DNA of 64,000 nt from NCBI GenBank assembly GCA_030147505.1, contig JASBVG010000073.1, positions 1 through 64,000 of the forward strand, given 5' to 3'. The stretch's first letter is position 1. Each line of letters starts with the position of its first letter. Of the stretch, positions 24,492 to 32,993 are shown in pieces. The notes below the pieces were generated by a model. The model saw nothing but the letters and a program-made list of their open reading frames with translations. It had not been told where the DNA came from and did not search any database. This DNA is from Tardiphaga sp. Lineage in GTDB: Bacteria; Pseudomonadota; Alphaproteobacteria; Rhizobiales; Xanthobacteraceae. The translations under genes were made by a program, and so were the position numbers.

Positions 24492-26129
24492 ATGAACTTC
24501 CAGCCACGCGGCATCAGCGACCAGATCATCCGGGGCCCCGGCTCCTATGCGAGCGAGGTCGAGGCGGCGGCAGCACTGCTCAAGACCCAGCCGACCTGGA
24601 ACGGCGTCGGCGCAGAAGCTGTCGCCCGTATGCGCCTGCAGAACCGCTTCAAGACCGGCCTCGACATTGCGCGCTTCACCGCAGCGCAGATGCGCGCCGA
24701 CATGGCTCGCTACGACAATGACGCCACCAAATACACCCAGTCGCTCGGCTGCTGGCACGGCTTCATCGCTCAGCAGAAGCTGATCTCCGTCAAGAAGCAC
24801 TTCGGCACCACCGACCGCACCTACCTCTATCTCTCGGGCTGGATGATCGCAGCCCTGCGCTCGGAATTCGGCCCGCTGCCGGACCAGTCGATGCACGAGA
24901 AGACCTCGGTCCCTGCCCTGATCGAAGAGCTCTACACCTTCCTGCGTCAGGCGGACTCCCGTGAACTCAACGACACCTTCCGCGCTATCGACGCCGCCCG
25001 CAAGGCCGGCGACAAGGCGAAGGAAGAAGAACTGATCGCCAAGGTCGATAACTTCCAGACCCATGTCGTCCCGGTCATCGCCGACATCGATGCCGGCTTT
25101 GGCAACGCGGAAGCGACCTATCTGCTCGCCAAGAAGATGATCGAAGCCGGTGCCTGCGCGCTGCAGATCGAGAACCAGGTCTCGGACGAGAAGCAGTGCG
25201 GCCATCAGGACGGCAAGGTTACCGTGCCGCATGAGGTCTTCCTGGCGAAGATCCGCGCCTGCCGCCACGCCTTCCTCGAACTGGGCGTCGAAGACGGCAT
25301 CGTCGTCACCCGCACCGATTCGCTCGGCGCTGGCCTGACCCAGCAGATCGCCGTCAGCCACAAGCCCGGCGATCTCGGCGACCAGTACAACAGCTTTCTG
25401 GATTGCGAGGAAGTCGATGCGTCCAACGTCGGCAACGGCGATGTCGTCATCACCCGCAACGGCAAGCTGATGCGCCCGAAGCGCCTGCCGAGCAATCTCT
25501 ACCAGTTCCGCCCCGGCACCGGTGAGGATCGCGTCGTGCTCGACTGCATCACCTCGCTGCAAAATGGTTCGGACCTGCTCTGGATTGAGACCGAACGTCC
25601 GAATGTCGAGCAGATCGCCAAGATGGTCGATCGCATCCGCGAGGTCGTGCCGAACGCGAAGCTGGCCTACAACAATTCGCCGTCCTTCAACTGGACGCTG
25701 AACTTCCGCTGGCAGGTGTTCGACGAGATGAAGGCGGCCGGCAAGGATGTCAGCAAATACAACCGCGCCGAACTGATGAAGGCCGAGTATGACGACACCG
25801 AACTGGCGAAGCAGGCCGACGAGCTGATCCGTACCTTCCAGGCGGATTCGGCCAAGCGCGCCGGCATCTTCCACCACCTGATCACGCTGCCGACCTATCA
25901 CACCGCCGCGCTGTCCACCGACAATCTCGCTAAGGAGTATTTCGGCGAGCAGGGCATGCTCGGCTACGTCAAGGGCGTCCAGCGCCAGGAGATCCGCCAG
26001 GGCATCGCCTGCGTCAGGCACCAGAACATGGCCGGCTCCGACATCGGCGACGAGCACAAGGAATACTTCGCTGGCGCCGCAGCGCTGAAGGCCGGCGGCG
26101 AACACAACACGATGAACCAGTTCGGCTAA
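24492..26129 (+). CDS. aceA: Isocitrate lyase
   Basis: Splits isocitrate into glyoxylate and succinate, the first step of the glyoxylate bypass needed for growth on acetate and stored PHB. 545 residues, the longer subclass found in Pseudomonas and rhizobia. The active-site loop is KQCGH (Lys234, catalytic Cys236, where Escherichia coli has KKCGH). Metal and substrate motifs are PVIADIDAGFGN, ALQIENQVSDEK and SFNW. Start ATG at 24492 follows AGAGGGAACGG. A strong intrinsic terminator lies 11 bases beyond the stop. Regulation is probably by the divergent ScfR protein. Confidence 0.97.
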   Translation: MNFQPRGISDQIIRGPGSYASEVEAAAALLKTQPTWNGVGAEAVARMRLQNRFKTGLDIARFTAAQMRADMARYDNDATKYTQSLGCWHGFIAQQKLISVKKHFGTTDRTYLYLSGWMIAALRSEFGPLPDQSMHEKTSVPALIEELYTFLRQADSRELNDTFRAIDAARKAGDKAKEEELIAKVDNFQTHVVPVIADIDAGFGNAEATYLLAKKMIEAGACALQIENQVSDEKQCGHQDGKVTVPHEVFLAKIRACRHAFLELGVEDGIVVTRTDSLGAGLTQQIAVSHKPGDLGDQYNSFLDCEEVDASNVGNGDVVITRNGKLMRPKRLPSNLYQFRPGTGEDRVVLDCITSLQNGSDLLWIETERPNVEQIAKMVDRIREVVPNAKLAYNNSPSFNWTLNFRWQVFDEMKAAGKDVSKYNRAELMKAEYDDTELAKQADELIRTFQADSAKRAGIFHHLITLPTYHTAALSTDNLAKEYFGEQGMLGYVKGVQRQEIRQGIACVRHQNMAGSDIGDEHKEYFAGAAALKAGGEHNTMNQFG

Positions 26130-26140
26130 GGCCGGACACG

Positions 26141-26180
26141 ACGCCCCGAAGCCCGGTCGGACTTCGGGGCGTACTTTTTT
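26141..26180 (+). terminator. Intrinsic terminator of aceA
   Basis: Perfect 11-bp stem ACGCCCCGAAG (26141-26151) with CTTCGGGGCGT (26162-26172), a ten-base loop and a run of six T (26175-26180). Confidence 0.93.
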
Positions 26181-26437
26181 GGGATCGAACATTGCTCGCG
26201 CGCAAGCTGACTCGCAGCCGAGATGGCATTACCGGAAGGACGGTGTAGCCGGCCCGCAATGCAACGCCGGCTTCGGGCCGACGGCATTTACCTGGTCGGC
26301 TAAATCAGGCGAACATCTGCGCCGTTAACGGTATTCCCGCACGCGAATTTAATTGCGGCGTCCTGCCGCAAGTGATTGAATCTTCGGCAACTCGACTCAA
26401 GTATTACTGGAGATGCTTCGCCAGCGAGGTCACTGCC

Positions 26438-26596
26438 ATGCTTGCCGAGAAGTTTTTTCTGGTGCTCGAGACAATCAGAAGTCACATCTCCGATGATAAG
26501 CCGTCCGGTGGCAGATCACCTCAGGTCGTGACCGATGCCGAACCGCAGATCCCGGTCAAACCGCCAAGCGAAAAGCAAATCAAGTCCGCAAACTAA
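26438..26596 (+). CDS. Small conserved-looking hypothetical protein
   Basis: 52 residues: MLAEKFFLVLETIRSHI, then a polar Pro-rich tail ending PVKPPSEKQIKSAN. GAGGT lies 8 bases before the ATG at 26438. The hydrophobic amphipathic N-terminus followed by a PHVPVK-like tail resembles small proteins I recall from Bradyrhizobium genomes, but I cannot confirm this without a search. Function unknown. The frame is open upstream to 26372, with weaker start context. Confidence 0.6.
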   Translation: MLAEKFFLVLETIRSHISDDKPSGGRSPQVVTDAEPQIPVKPPSEKQIKSAN

Positions 26597-26762
26597 GCAG
26601 CGTTTTGCCATTTCAAGGAGGTGCACGTTCGCGCCATTCGAACGCCCCTGAAGTGTGGCCGATCCCGATCGATCCGGAATTGCCATCGCAATTTCCAGCA
26701 TCATTCCATCGCCATCTCAGGCATGTCTTGCTATTGTCATAAAAAAATGATGCGCGCTTCCG

Positions 26763-28367
26763 ATGGAGTTACCGTTGAACGCCCAGCAGCCAGTCATGCC
26801 CGATTCTGCCGACGCAGCAATGGCCGTACGACCGGGCGAACAGGCGGAAATCGAACTCAAGCTGCTCGCGCCGCAAAGCCTCCTGGAAACGCTGTCCGAG
26901 ATGCCCGTCATCGTGCAGCATGCGCGCAACCGCGGCGTCGTCCGCCGGCTGGAAACCGTTTACTACGACACACCCGAAGGGGCATTGTTTCAACACGGTA
27001 TGTCGCTGCGCGTGCGACGCAGCGGCAAGCATTTCGTTCAGACGCTGAAGCTTCGACCGGACATCGGACGACCGTTGGCGCGACGGCAGTGGGAAACGCC
27101 GGTTGACGGCATGACGCCCGATCTCGCGCGGTTGCCGGCCGCCGAGATCGGCGATCCGGTGACGACGCTTGCGCCCGACGCCCTGGTGCCTGCATTTTCC
27201 ACAAGAGTTCGCCGACATGTCCGGCAGGTCGATCTGCCTGACGCGTCAGTCGAAATCGCTTTCGACATAGGAACGATCGAGGCCGGTACACGCAGGGAGG
27301 ACCTGTCCGAAATCGAGTTCGAACTGAAGAGCGGCAACACTGCCGCGCTGTTCGATCTCGGAACGCAATTGCTCGACGCCGCACCGCTTCAGGTCGGTAC
27401 ACAAAGCAAGGCGGAACGTGGCTATGCGCTGGCGTTCGACATCGTGCCGCTGGCGGCGAACGCCACCCCCGTCAACATCACTGTCGAGCACGCGGTGGAC
27501 GACGTCATTGCTCTGCTGGGCGGAGCCTGCTGGCATCATCTGTTGAGCAACCATGCGGTGGCAAAGCAGGGATCCGCCCCCGAAGGCGTGCATCAGATGC
27601 GCATCGCCTTGCGCCGTCTGCGTACGATCTGTGTGCTATTCCGGCGCAAGATTCCGTCGCCCGCCTTCGACGCGATCAACGGCGAAGCGAGATGGCTGAT
27701 GCGACAGCTCGGCCAAGCGCGCGATTGGGACGTGTTCGCCACCGTGATCGCTTCTCGTATCGCGCCTACGACGCCGGAGGTCGACTTCAGTCTCTTGCGC
27801 GAAGCCATCGAGCAGCAGCGCCTGTCGAGTTACGGCCGTCTGCAGGCAGTTCTCGACGATCCGCGCTACAGCCGTTTTCTGCTATCACTCGGTCACTGGG
27901 TCGAGCGCCGCAGCTGGCGCAACGATATCGACAGCGATGCACTGGCTGTGCTATCGCAGCCGATACCCGTGCTCGCCAACAAAATCCTGGCGCGGCTGCA
28001 ACGAAAGGCGCTCAAGCGTGGTGCGCACTTCCGACAGCTCGACATCGCTGCGCAGCACAGTCTCAGGATCGAGCTCAAGAAGCTGCGCTATGCGGCGGAA
28101 TTCTTCTTGCCCCTTTACGCTGGCCACGCGCCCGCCAAGCGCTACGTGGCTCACCTCGCCGGGCTCCAAAAGAGTCTCGGGCGCGTGTGCGACATCGCAA
28201 GTATCCGCAGATTACTCGCCTCTGTCCGGCAAGACGATCAACCCGCACTTCATCTCGCCATCGGCACGGTGATCGGCTGGCAGGCCCGGGACGAGATGGC
28301 GGCGGCGAAAACCTTGCGCAAGAGATGGCGGCGCTTCAAGGCGACCCCGGCCTTCTGGAGCCGGTAA
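26763..28367 (+). CDS. CYTH-CHAD domain protein (inorganic triphosphatase-like)
   Basis: 534 residues. The N-terminal CYTH domain (about 25-215) begins with the signature ExExK as E29-I-E-L-K33 and contains ETVYYDTPEGALFQHGMSLR, consistent with a triphosphate tunnel metalloenzyme that hydrolyses inorganic triphosphate. The C-terminal CHAD domain (about 245-525) is His-rich helical (EGVHQMRIALRRLRTICVLF and KLRYAAEFF) and binds polyphosphate. The pairing suggests a role at polyphosphate granules, where it may release phosphate from short chains. Start ATG at 26763. Single gene, followed by decayed sequence. Confidence 0.93.
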   Translation: MELPLNAQQPVMPDSADAAMAVRPGEQAEIELKLLAPQSLLETLSEMPVIVQHARNRGVVRRLETVYYDTPEGALFQHGMSLRVRRSGKHFVQTLKLRPDIGRPLARRQWETPVDGMTPDLARLPAAEIGDPVTTLAPDALVPAFSTRVRRHVRQVDLPDASVEIAFDIGTIEAGTRREDLSEIEFELKSGNTAALFDLGTQLLDAAPLQVGTQSKAERGYALAFDIVPLAANATPVNITVEHAVDDVIALLGGACWHHLLSNHAVAKQGSAPEGVHQMRIALRRLRTICVLFRRKIPSPAFDAINGEARWLMRQLGQARDWDVFATVIASRIAPTTPEVDFSLLREAIEQQRLSSYGRLQAVLDDPRYSRFLLSLGHWVERRSWRNDIDSDALAVLSQPIPVLANKILARLQRKALKRGAHFRQLDIAAQHSLRIELKKLRYAAEFFLPLYAGHAPAKRYVAHLAGLQKSLGRVCDIASIRRLLASVRQDDQPALHLAIGTVIGWQARDEMAAAKTLRKRWRRFKATPAFWSR

Positions 28368-28376
28368 AGGAGCCCT

Positions 28377-28673
28377 TCAGACATGACACACGATGCCCAT
28401 CCTCGATTCCGCGGCGGGAGAGCTACGTGCAGGGACCGACATAGAGTTCAAAGAACGCTTCCGCCGCAGGGCCCATTTGTCGGCACACGTCAGATGAATG
28501 GACGTCGTCATGTCGAAGCCGCGCGGCAGATCGACGAATGATGCGGTTTGCAACCTGATCCGCTCAAGGCTGGCTTGTACGATTGCCAGACCAAGACTGG
28601 CGCCGACCATTTCCAATGCAGCCAAGGGATCAGCGGTTTCATAGCGGATATCGAGTTCGAAGCCCGTGGGCAC
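28377..28673 (-). pseudogene. LysR-family regulator, frameshifted C-terminal remnant
   Basis: Translation on the minus strand gives GFELDIRYETADPLAALEMV, then GLAIVQASLERIRL and DLPRGFDMTTSIHLTC, which is the end of a LysR effector-binding domain. Around base 28455 the original end continues in another frame (RQMGPAAEAFFELYVGPCT, stop at about 28429), so a frameshift has occurred. The DNA-binding half is missing. It abuts a GST remnant. Confidence 0.7.
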
Positions 28674-28689
28674 GCATGCTTACACAAGT

Positions 28690-28806
28690 CGACTTGTGCG
28701 CGTCAGGGCGCGATCGACGAGGGCAAGATCGTACTTCTGGCAAGTTCTTCGAGCACCATATGCGATGCTGCGTTCGCATTGCTGGGAAAATAGTGAAGCT
28801 GGTACA
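28690..28806 (-). pseudogene. Glutathione S-transferase, N-terminal remnant
   Basis: The minus strand from 28806 reads MYQLHYFPSNANAASHMVLE then EELA, the thioredoxin-fold start of a GST. After about 30 codons the homology jumps frame (YDLALVDRAL) and stops, running straight into the LysR fragment. Only the start of the gene survives. Confidence 0.65.
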
Positions 28807-28996
28807 TAGTCTCTCTCGCAGTTTGCTCGTCTTGAAAGCTAGAGAGCTCCGTGTGATGCAACAACGAGAGAGGTCCGCCGATCTCGGCCACTTACGCCAT
28901 CGGCAATAGCAGCTGGCTGAAATCGGCTCGGCCGCGTCAGGAATCAGAACGCGCCGCACTGGCAGGATGATCGCGACGGCGATACGCAGATCCGTT

Positions 28997-29908
28997 TCAG
29001 GAATTTGCGCCCCGCGTCGTGCTGCGCGAGTTCCGCAATGTCCGGCCGTCGCGACCGGGCGGCCGTCCGAACTGCCGTCGGTATTCGCGACTGAATTGGG
29101 AGGAACTGTCGTAGCCTACGGCGAATCCGACTTCAGCGACATCAGTTGCCTCCGCCATGAGACGGGATCGCGCGATTTGAAGGCGCAGTTGCTTTTGGTA
29201 CTGAATCGGCGTCATGGACGTGACACCACGGAAATGCCGGTGAAATGAAGTTGCACTCATTCCGGCAATTGCGGCGAGTTCCTCAATTCGAACAGCTTCC
29301 GCGAAGTGGTCACGCAGCCAGCGTATTGCTCGGCCGATCTGCGCCATCCTGCTATCCGCAAGGCCGATCTGCCGAATCATGGCTCCCTGCGATCCGTTGA
29401 TCAGTCGCCACAGGATTTCTCGTTCAATGGCCGCTGCGAGAACGGGAATATCATCCGGCCGATCGAGCAGCCGCAATAAACGAACGACGGGTTCGATGAG
29501 ATCGTCATTGAGATCGCTTACCGCGATGCCTGGAGGGTCAGAGCGCGATGAAGCGCCGATCCCAACCTCGAGCAAAAGGGATGCGATCGCGGACGGCATC
29601 AGCGCATAGCCCAACCCCAGGTAAGGCTCTTCCGGCATCGCTTTGGCGACATGGGCCTCCAGAGGCAGGTCGACCGAAACAACGAGATACTGACCGGTGC
29701 TGTAGTCGAATACACGATCACCCAGACCAATGCGCTTCGTGCCACGCGCCACCAGTGCAAAGGTGGGCTCCATCATTTCGGCGACGACCGGCGTCGGGCG
29801 GCTCGCCATCATGAGCGTGATGTTCGGGATAGCATCGAGTTTCCCTGCACTGGCTGTCGCGTGCCGGGTAATCAATTGCTGGAGCTCTGACAGGAGGTTA
29901 CCGGTCAT
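28997..29908 (-). CDS. AraC family transcriptional regulator
   Basis: 303 residues: an N-terminal AraC_N-type domain (about 20-180, cupin-like effector domain, FALVARGTKRIGLGDRVFDY, GQYLVVSVDLPLEAHV) and a C-terminal double helix-turn-helix (about 195-295, AIAGMSATSFHRHFRGVTSM, VGFAVGYDSSSQFSREYRRQ, FGRPPGRD). It is divergent from the SDR gene at 30100. In this family the regulator often activates a neighbouring SDR or aldo-keto reductase gene, which is a fair inference here. Confidence 0.9.
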   Translation of the reverse strand: MTGNLLSELQQLITRHATASAGKLDAIPNITLMMASRPTPVVAEMMEPTFALVARGTKRIGLGDRVFDYSTGQYLVVSVDLPLEAHVAKAMPEEPYLGLGYALMPSAIASLLLEVGIGASSRSDPPGIAVSDLNDDLIEPVVRLLRLLDRPDDIPVLAAAIEREILWRLINGSQGAMIRQIGLADSRMAQIGRAIRWLRDHFAEAVRIEELAAIAGMSATSFHRHFRGVTSMTPIQYQKQLRLQIARSRLMAEATDVAEVGFAVGYDSSSQFSREYRRQFGRPPGRDGRTLRNSRSTTRGANS

Positions 29909-30099
29909 TCTTGCAGACTAGCACAGTTACAAGCGCCCTACGGCACGATCCCGTCATACTTGGCAGGATTGTGCATAAATCCGGCAGCTTCATTCTACCG
30001 TTGTCACCCCCGATCTGTTTCTTCTGACGCGGAAAATTCGGACGCCACCAAACTTGGACTTCTGGCGGCATCTGGATCGTTTGAAGCAGGAGAAGCAGG

Positions 30100-30840
30100 A
30101 TGACGACGGGTTTGGAAGGCGAGGTCGTGGTGATTACCGGAGCCAGCAGCGGTCTTGGAGCGGCGACGGCTCGGCATCTCGGGGCACAAGGCGCAAAGCT
30201 TGTTCTGGGCGCGCGGCGCCTGGACCGGATCCAGGCGCTGGCCGATGAGATCAACTCGGGGGGCGGAAGTGCCATTGCGATCGCGACGGACGTCACCGAC
30301 CGCGACCAGGTCCGCGAACTCGTGGATGCGGCCGTTGAAGCTCACGGCCATATCGATGTGCTCCTCAACAACGCGGGCGTTGCACCGCTATCGCTGCTTG
30401 AAAAGCTCAATATCCACGAATGGGATCAGATGATCGACGTGAACATCAAGGGTGTCCTCTATGGGATTGCCGCGGCATTGCCGCATATGATCCATCAGAA
30501 GAGGGGACAGATCATCAATGTCTCGTCGATCGCTGCGCTCAATGTCGGCCCGGTAACGGCGATCTATTCGGCCACGAAGCAGGCGGTGCGCGCAATCACG
30601 GAAGGACTGCGTCTCGAGGTCAAGCCGCACAATATCCGCACAACGGTGATCCTGCCGGGCGCAATCGCAACCGACCTACCCGGCGGCATAAACGATCAGG
30701 ACATCGCCGCTGCGATGAAAGGGGCTTACGAGATCGCAATCGCACCGGACTCTTTCGCCCGGACTATTGCTTTCGCGATCAGCCAGCCCGAAGACGTCGA
30801 CGTTAATGAAATCGTGTTTCGACCGACACGCCAGGCTTGA
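30100..30840 (+). CDS. Short-chain dehydrogenase/reductase (SDR)
   Basis: Classical SDR oxidoreductase of 246 residues using NAD(P). Cofactor motif TGASSGLG (13-20), NNAG (90-93), catalytic Ser142/143, Tyr156 and Lys160 (YSATK). An Arg pair after strand 2 (GARRLDR) favours NADP(H). Start ATG at 30100 with AGGAG about 8 bases upstream. Divergent from the AraC regulator, its probable controller. Substrate not predictable from sequence. Confidence 0.93.
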   Translation: MTTGLEGEVVVITGASSGLGAATARHLGAQGAKLVLGARRLDRIQALADEINSGGGSAIAIATDVTDRDQVRELVDAAVEAHGHIDVLLNNAGVAPLSLLEKLNIHEWDQMIDVNIKGVLYGIAAALPHMIHQKRGQIINVSSIAALNVGPVTAIYSATKQAVRAITEGLRLEVKPHNIRTTVILPGAIATDLPGGINDQDIAAAMKGAYEIAIAPDSFARTIAFAISQPEDVDVNEIVFRPTRQA

Positions 30841-31039
30841 CGGAGGAGCCATTGCAATACTGGCAGCACCGATCGCAAAGTCGCATAGGCACACCATCGC
30901 GAATCTGCTTGCTGGCAGCTTAGCACAAGGTTCACGAAATCGACTTCGCGCAACGCGGCTGTTCCGGTGGGTTTCATTCGTGCTCGGAGACCGAGATGCT
31001 CGATGAGTTCAATCCGCTGCCGGTTTTCACCGGCAGCGG

Positions 31040-31330
31040 ACCCCGTATGCGGCATCAAGCCTGCGCGGCACTCTTGACGATTCTAATAAGGTGACTTTGA
31101 CTCCGAAATCCGAGACCCTCGACGCCAATGTCTCTCCGAGGCCTTCAACAGCCCACTTCGTGGCGTTGTAGATGCGAGCAGTTGAAACGTGATGATCCGT
31201 GCCAGATAGAGGCAATCAGAACATGACTGCCATCCTGCTTGCGTAGCTGGGGGAGCGCGACTGGTTGGAAACTGACCGCCACATTCACAGTGTCACAGGT
31301 CCAAAGGATATCCTCAGCATGACTTCGCAT
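31040..31330 (-). pseudogene. SDR gene remnant, frameshifted
   Basis: Two overlapping minus-strand frames together give a broken SDR: VSFQPVALPQLRKQDGSHVL (the helix and strand before the active site) in one frame, and IYNATKWAVEGLGETLASRV then SDFGVKVTLLE (the YxxxK active-site helix) in the other. The frame changes near 31200. The Rossmann N-terminus and the C-terminus are gone. Confidence 0.65.
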
Positions 31331-31602
31331 TGTCAGCAGACCATCGAGATCTCACATCAATGATATTGACGTGCCTGAAACTATTTCAGCGATGGGGCGC
31401 ATAGCAAACGCAGCCGCTACATTTCATTACAATTGCAGTTGGCGCTGCCATAGTCGCGCGACATAGTCGCACTAGACTAAACCAAATGCTGTATATGCAC
31501 GACATACCACCCGGTCCATAGCGCGTGAGTGCTGTTTTCGCTGCAACCACACAGGAAGCCGGGTTCGGTTGTATCCTTTCGCTCTCTTGTGGGCGTCAAG
31601 CA
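31331..31602. other. AT-rich intergenic region upstream of the diheme cytochrome gene
   Basis: About 270 bases with no supported gene. GC content is visibly lower than in flanking genes, and the sequence CATAGTCGC is directly repeated near 31450 and 31463. It presumably contains the promoter of the cytochrome/two-component operon. The preceding stretch 30841-31039 likewise shows no gene. Confidence 0.4.
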
Positions 31603-32208
31603 ATGATTGTGTTTCCCCGGCTCTTCTCATTCGCCGCTCTAACCATGATGACCATCGCGGCCAATACGTTGATCGTGGAGAGCGGCGAGGGCCATGACGA
31701 GAAGAATATGGCTACGGCAGAATCCATCCGACACCTCGCTGATTTCGATCGCATCGCGATGGTCCTGCAGCACCCCCGCTGCATGAATTGTCACACCTCA
31801 ACGGACTTTCCCCGTCAGGGGGATGACGCCCATCCGCATATCATGCAGGTGAAGCGCGGTCCCGCGGACAGCGGCGCAGCCGCGCTACCATGCTCGGCCT
31901 GCCACCAGAAGACCAATTCATCCTCCGGTGTTCCCGGTAGCGAGGTTTGGCATCTTGCCCCCTTGCGAATGGCTTGGGAGGGACTGACCGCCGGGCAAAT
32001 CTGCCGATCGCTGACCGATCCAGAAAAAGGTGGCATGACGCACAAGCGCCTGATTGAGCATCTGGCGACGGATCGATTGGTTGCCTGGGCTTGGACCCCG
32101 GGCGTCGATCTGACCGGAGAGGAGCGATCGACGCCCCCCATCTCCCACGCCGATTTCGGCCAATCGGTCCGCGATTGGGTGGCAAACGGCGCCATCTGTC
32201 CACCTTAG
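31603..32208 (+). CDS. Secreted diheme c-type cytochrome-like protein
   Basis: 201 residues with an N-terminal export signal (MIVFPRLFSFAALTMMTIAA) and two haem c attachment sites, C60-M-N-C63-H64 and C97-S-A-C100-H101. Similar proteins are annotated as an accessory subunit of isoquinoline 1-oxidoreductase, and here iorB and iorA lie 2.2 kb away. It probably accepts electrons from the molybdenum enzyme in the periplasm. The open frame extends upstream, but the ATG at 31603 starts the signal peptide. The response regulator gene begins 11 bases after the stop, so the two are likely co-transcribed. Confidence 0.82.
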   Translation: MIVFPRLFSFAALTMMTIAANTLIVESGEGHDEKNMATAESIRHLADFDRIAMVLQHPRCMNCHTSTDFPRQGDDAHPHIMQVKRGPADSGAAALPCSACHQKTNSSSGVPGSEVWHLAPLRMAWEGLTAGQICRSLTDPEKGGMTHKRLIEHLATDRLVAWAWTPGVDLTGEERSTPPISHADFGQSVRDWVANGAICPP

Positions 32209-32219
32209 AAGCTACAATC

Positions 32220-32993
32220 ATGCAGGCGACCGCAGCGACGGATCAAGATATTCTTGATATAGTTTCAGATATGGAAGCTCGAGCTCATATCGCTGTTGTT
32301 GATGATCACCGCGACATCCGGGAACTGGTAAGCCGCTATCTTGGCGAACACGGCTATCGCGTTAGTCAAGCGGACAGCGCTGCCGCATTGAAAAAGCTGC
32401 TGCAGCAAAGCGCGCCCGATCTCATCGTGCTCGACATCATGATGCCCGGCGAGGATGGTCTATCGATCTGCCGCAACTTGCGCGCTACCAGCGAAATATC
32501 CATCATTCTCCTGACGGCCATGACCGAGGAAACCGACCGCATCGTCGGCATCGAAATGGGAGCTGACGATTATATCACAAAACCGTTCAACCCACGCGAG
32601 CTTCTTGCTCGTATCAAATCCGTTCTACGGCGCGTCAACAGCTTTCCACCAAACCGGGGCGGTCCTCGCTCAAAAATGTTGAAATTTGACCGATGGACGC
32701 TGGATGTCGGTCGCCGCGAGTTGATCGACATCGAAGGTGTCGCGGTCCCGCTAAGCGCGGCTGAATTCCGACTTCTCTCTGTACTTATCGAACGCCCGCG
32801 CTACGTGCTGACACGAGAGCAACTGCTCGATCTTACGGCCGGGCGCGCGGCCGACGTGTTCGATCGCTCGATCGACAATCAAGTCAGCCGGCTACGCCGC
32901 AAGATCGAGACAGATCCCAAGAATCCGACCCTGATCAAAACCCACTATGCTGGCGGCTATTCGTTCAGTGTGGATGTGGAGCCTATCGAATGA
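32220..32993 (+). CDS. OmpR family response regulator
   Basis: 257 residues: receiver domain with acidic pocket D28/D29, phospho-acceptor Asp72 (LIVLDIMMPGEDG) and Lys121 (DYITKPF), then a winged-helix DNA-binding domain (SAAEFRLLSVLIERPRYVLTR, and IDNQVSRLRRKIE). The ATG at 32220 gives a 22-residue extension before the receiver; an alternative is the ATG at 32271. The stop overlaps the histidine kinase start by 4 bases (ATGA). Likely regulates the cytochrome and/or iorAB. Confidence 0.93.
   Translation: MQATAATDQDILDIVSDMEARAHIAVVDDHRDIRELVSRYLGEHGYRVSQADSAAALKKLLQQSAPDLIVLDIMMPGEDGLSICRNLRATSEISIILLTAMTEETDRIVGIEMGADDYITKPFNPRELLARIKSVLRRVNSFPPNRGGPRSKMLKFDRWTLDVGRRELIDIEGVAVPLSAAEFRLLSVLIERPRYVLTREQLLDLTAGRAADVFDRSIDNQVSRLRRKIETDPKNPTLIKTHYAGGYSFSVDVEPIE

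Noticed and set aside
24423..26192. 589-codon open frame opposite aceA
   Set aside because: Antisense of isocitrate lyase. Length is explained by high GC and strong codon bias.
31450..31475. CATAGTCGC direct repeat as part of a CRISPR-like array
   Set aside because: Only two nine-base copies, no spacer-repeat periodicity and no cas genes.
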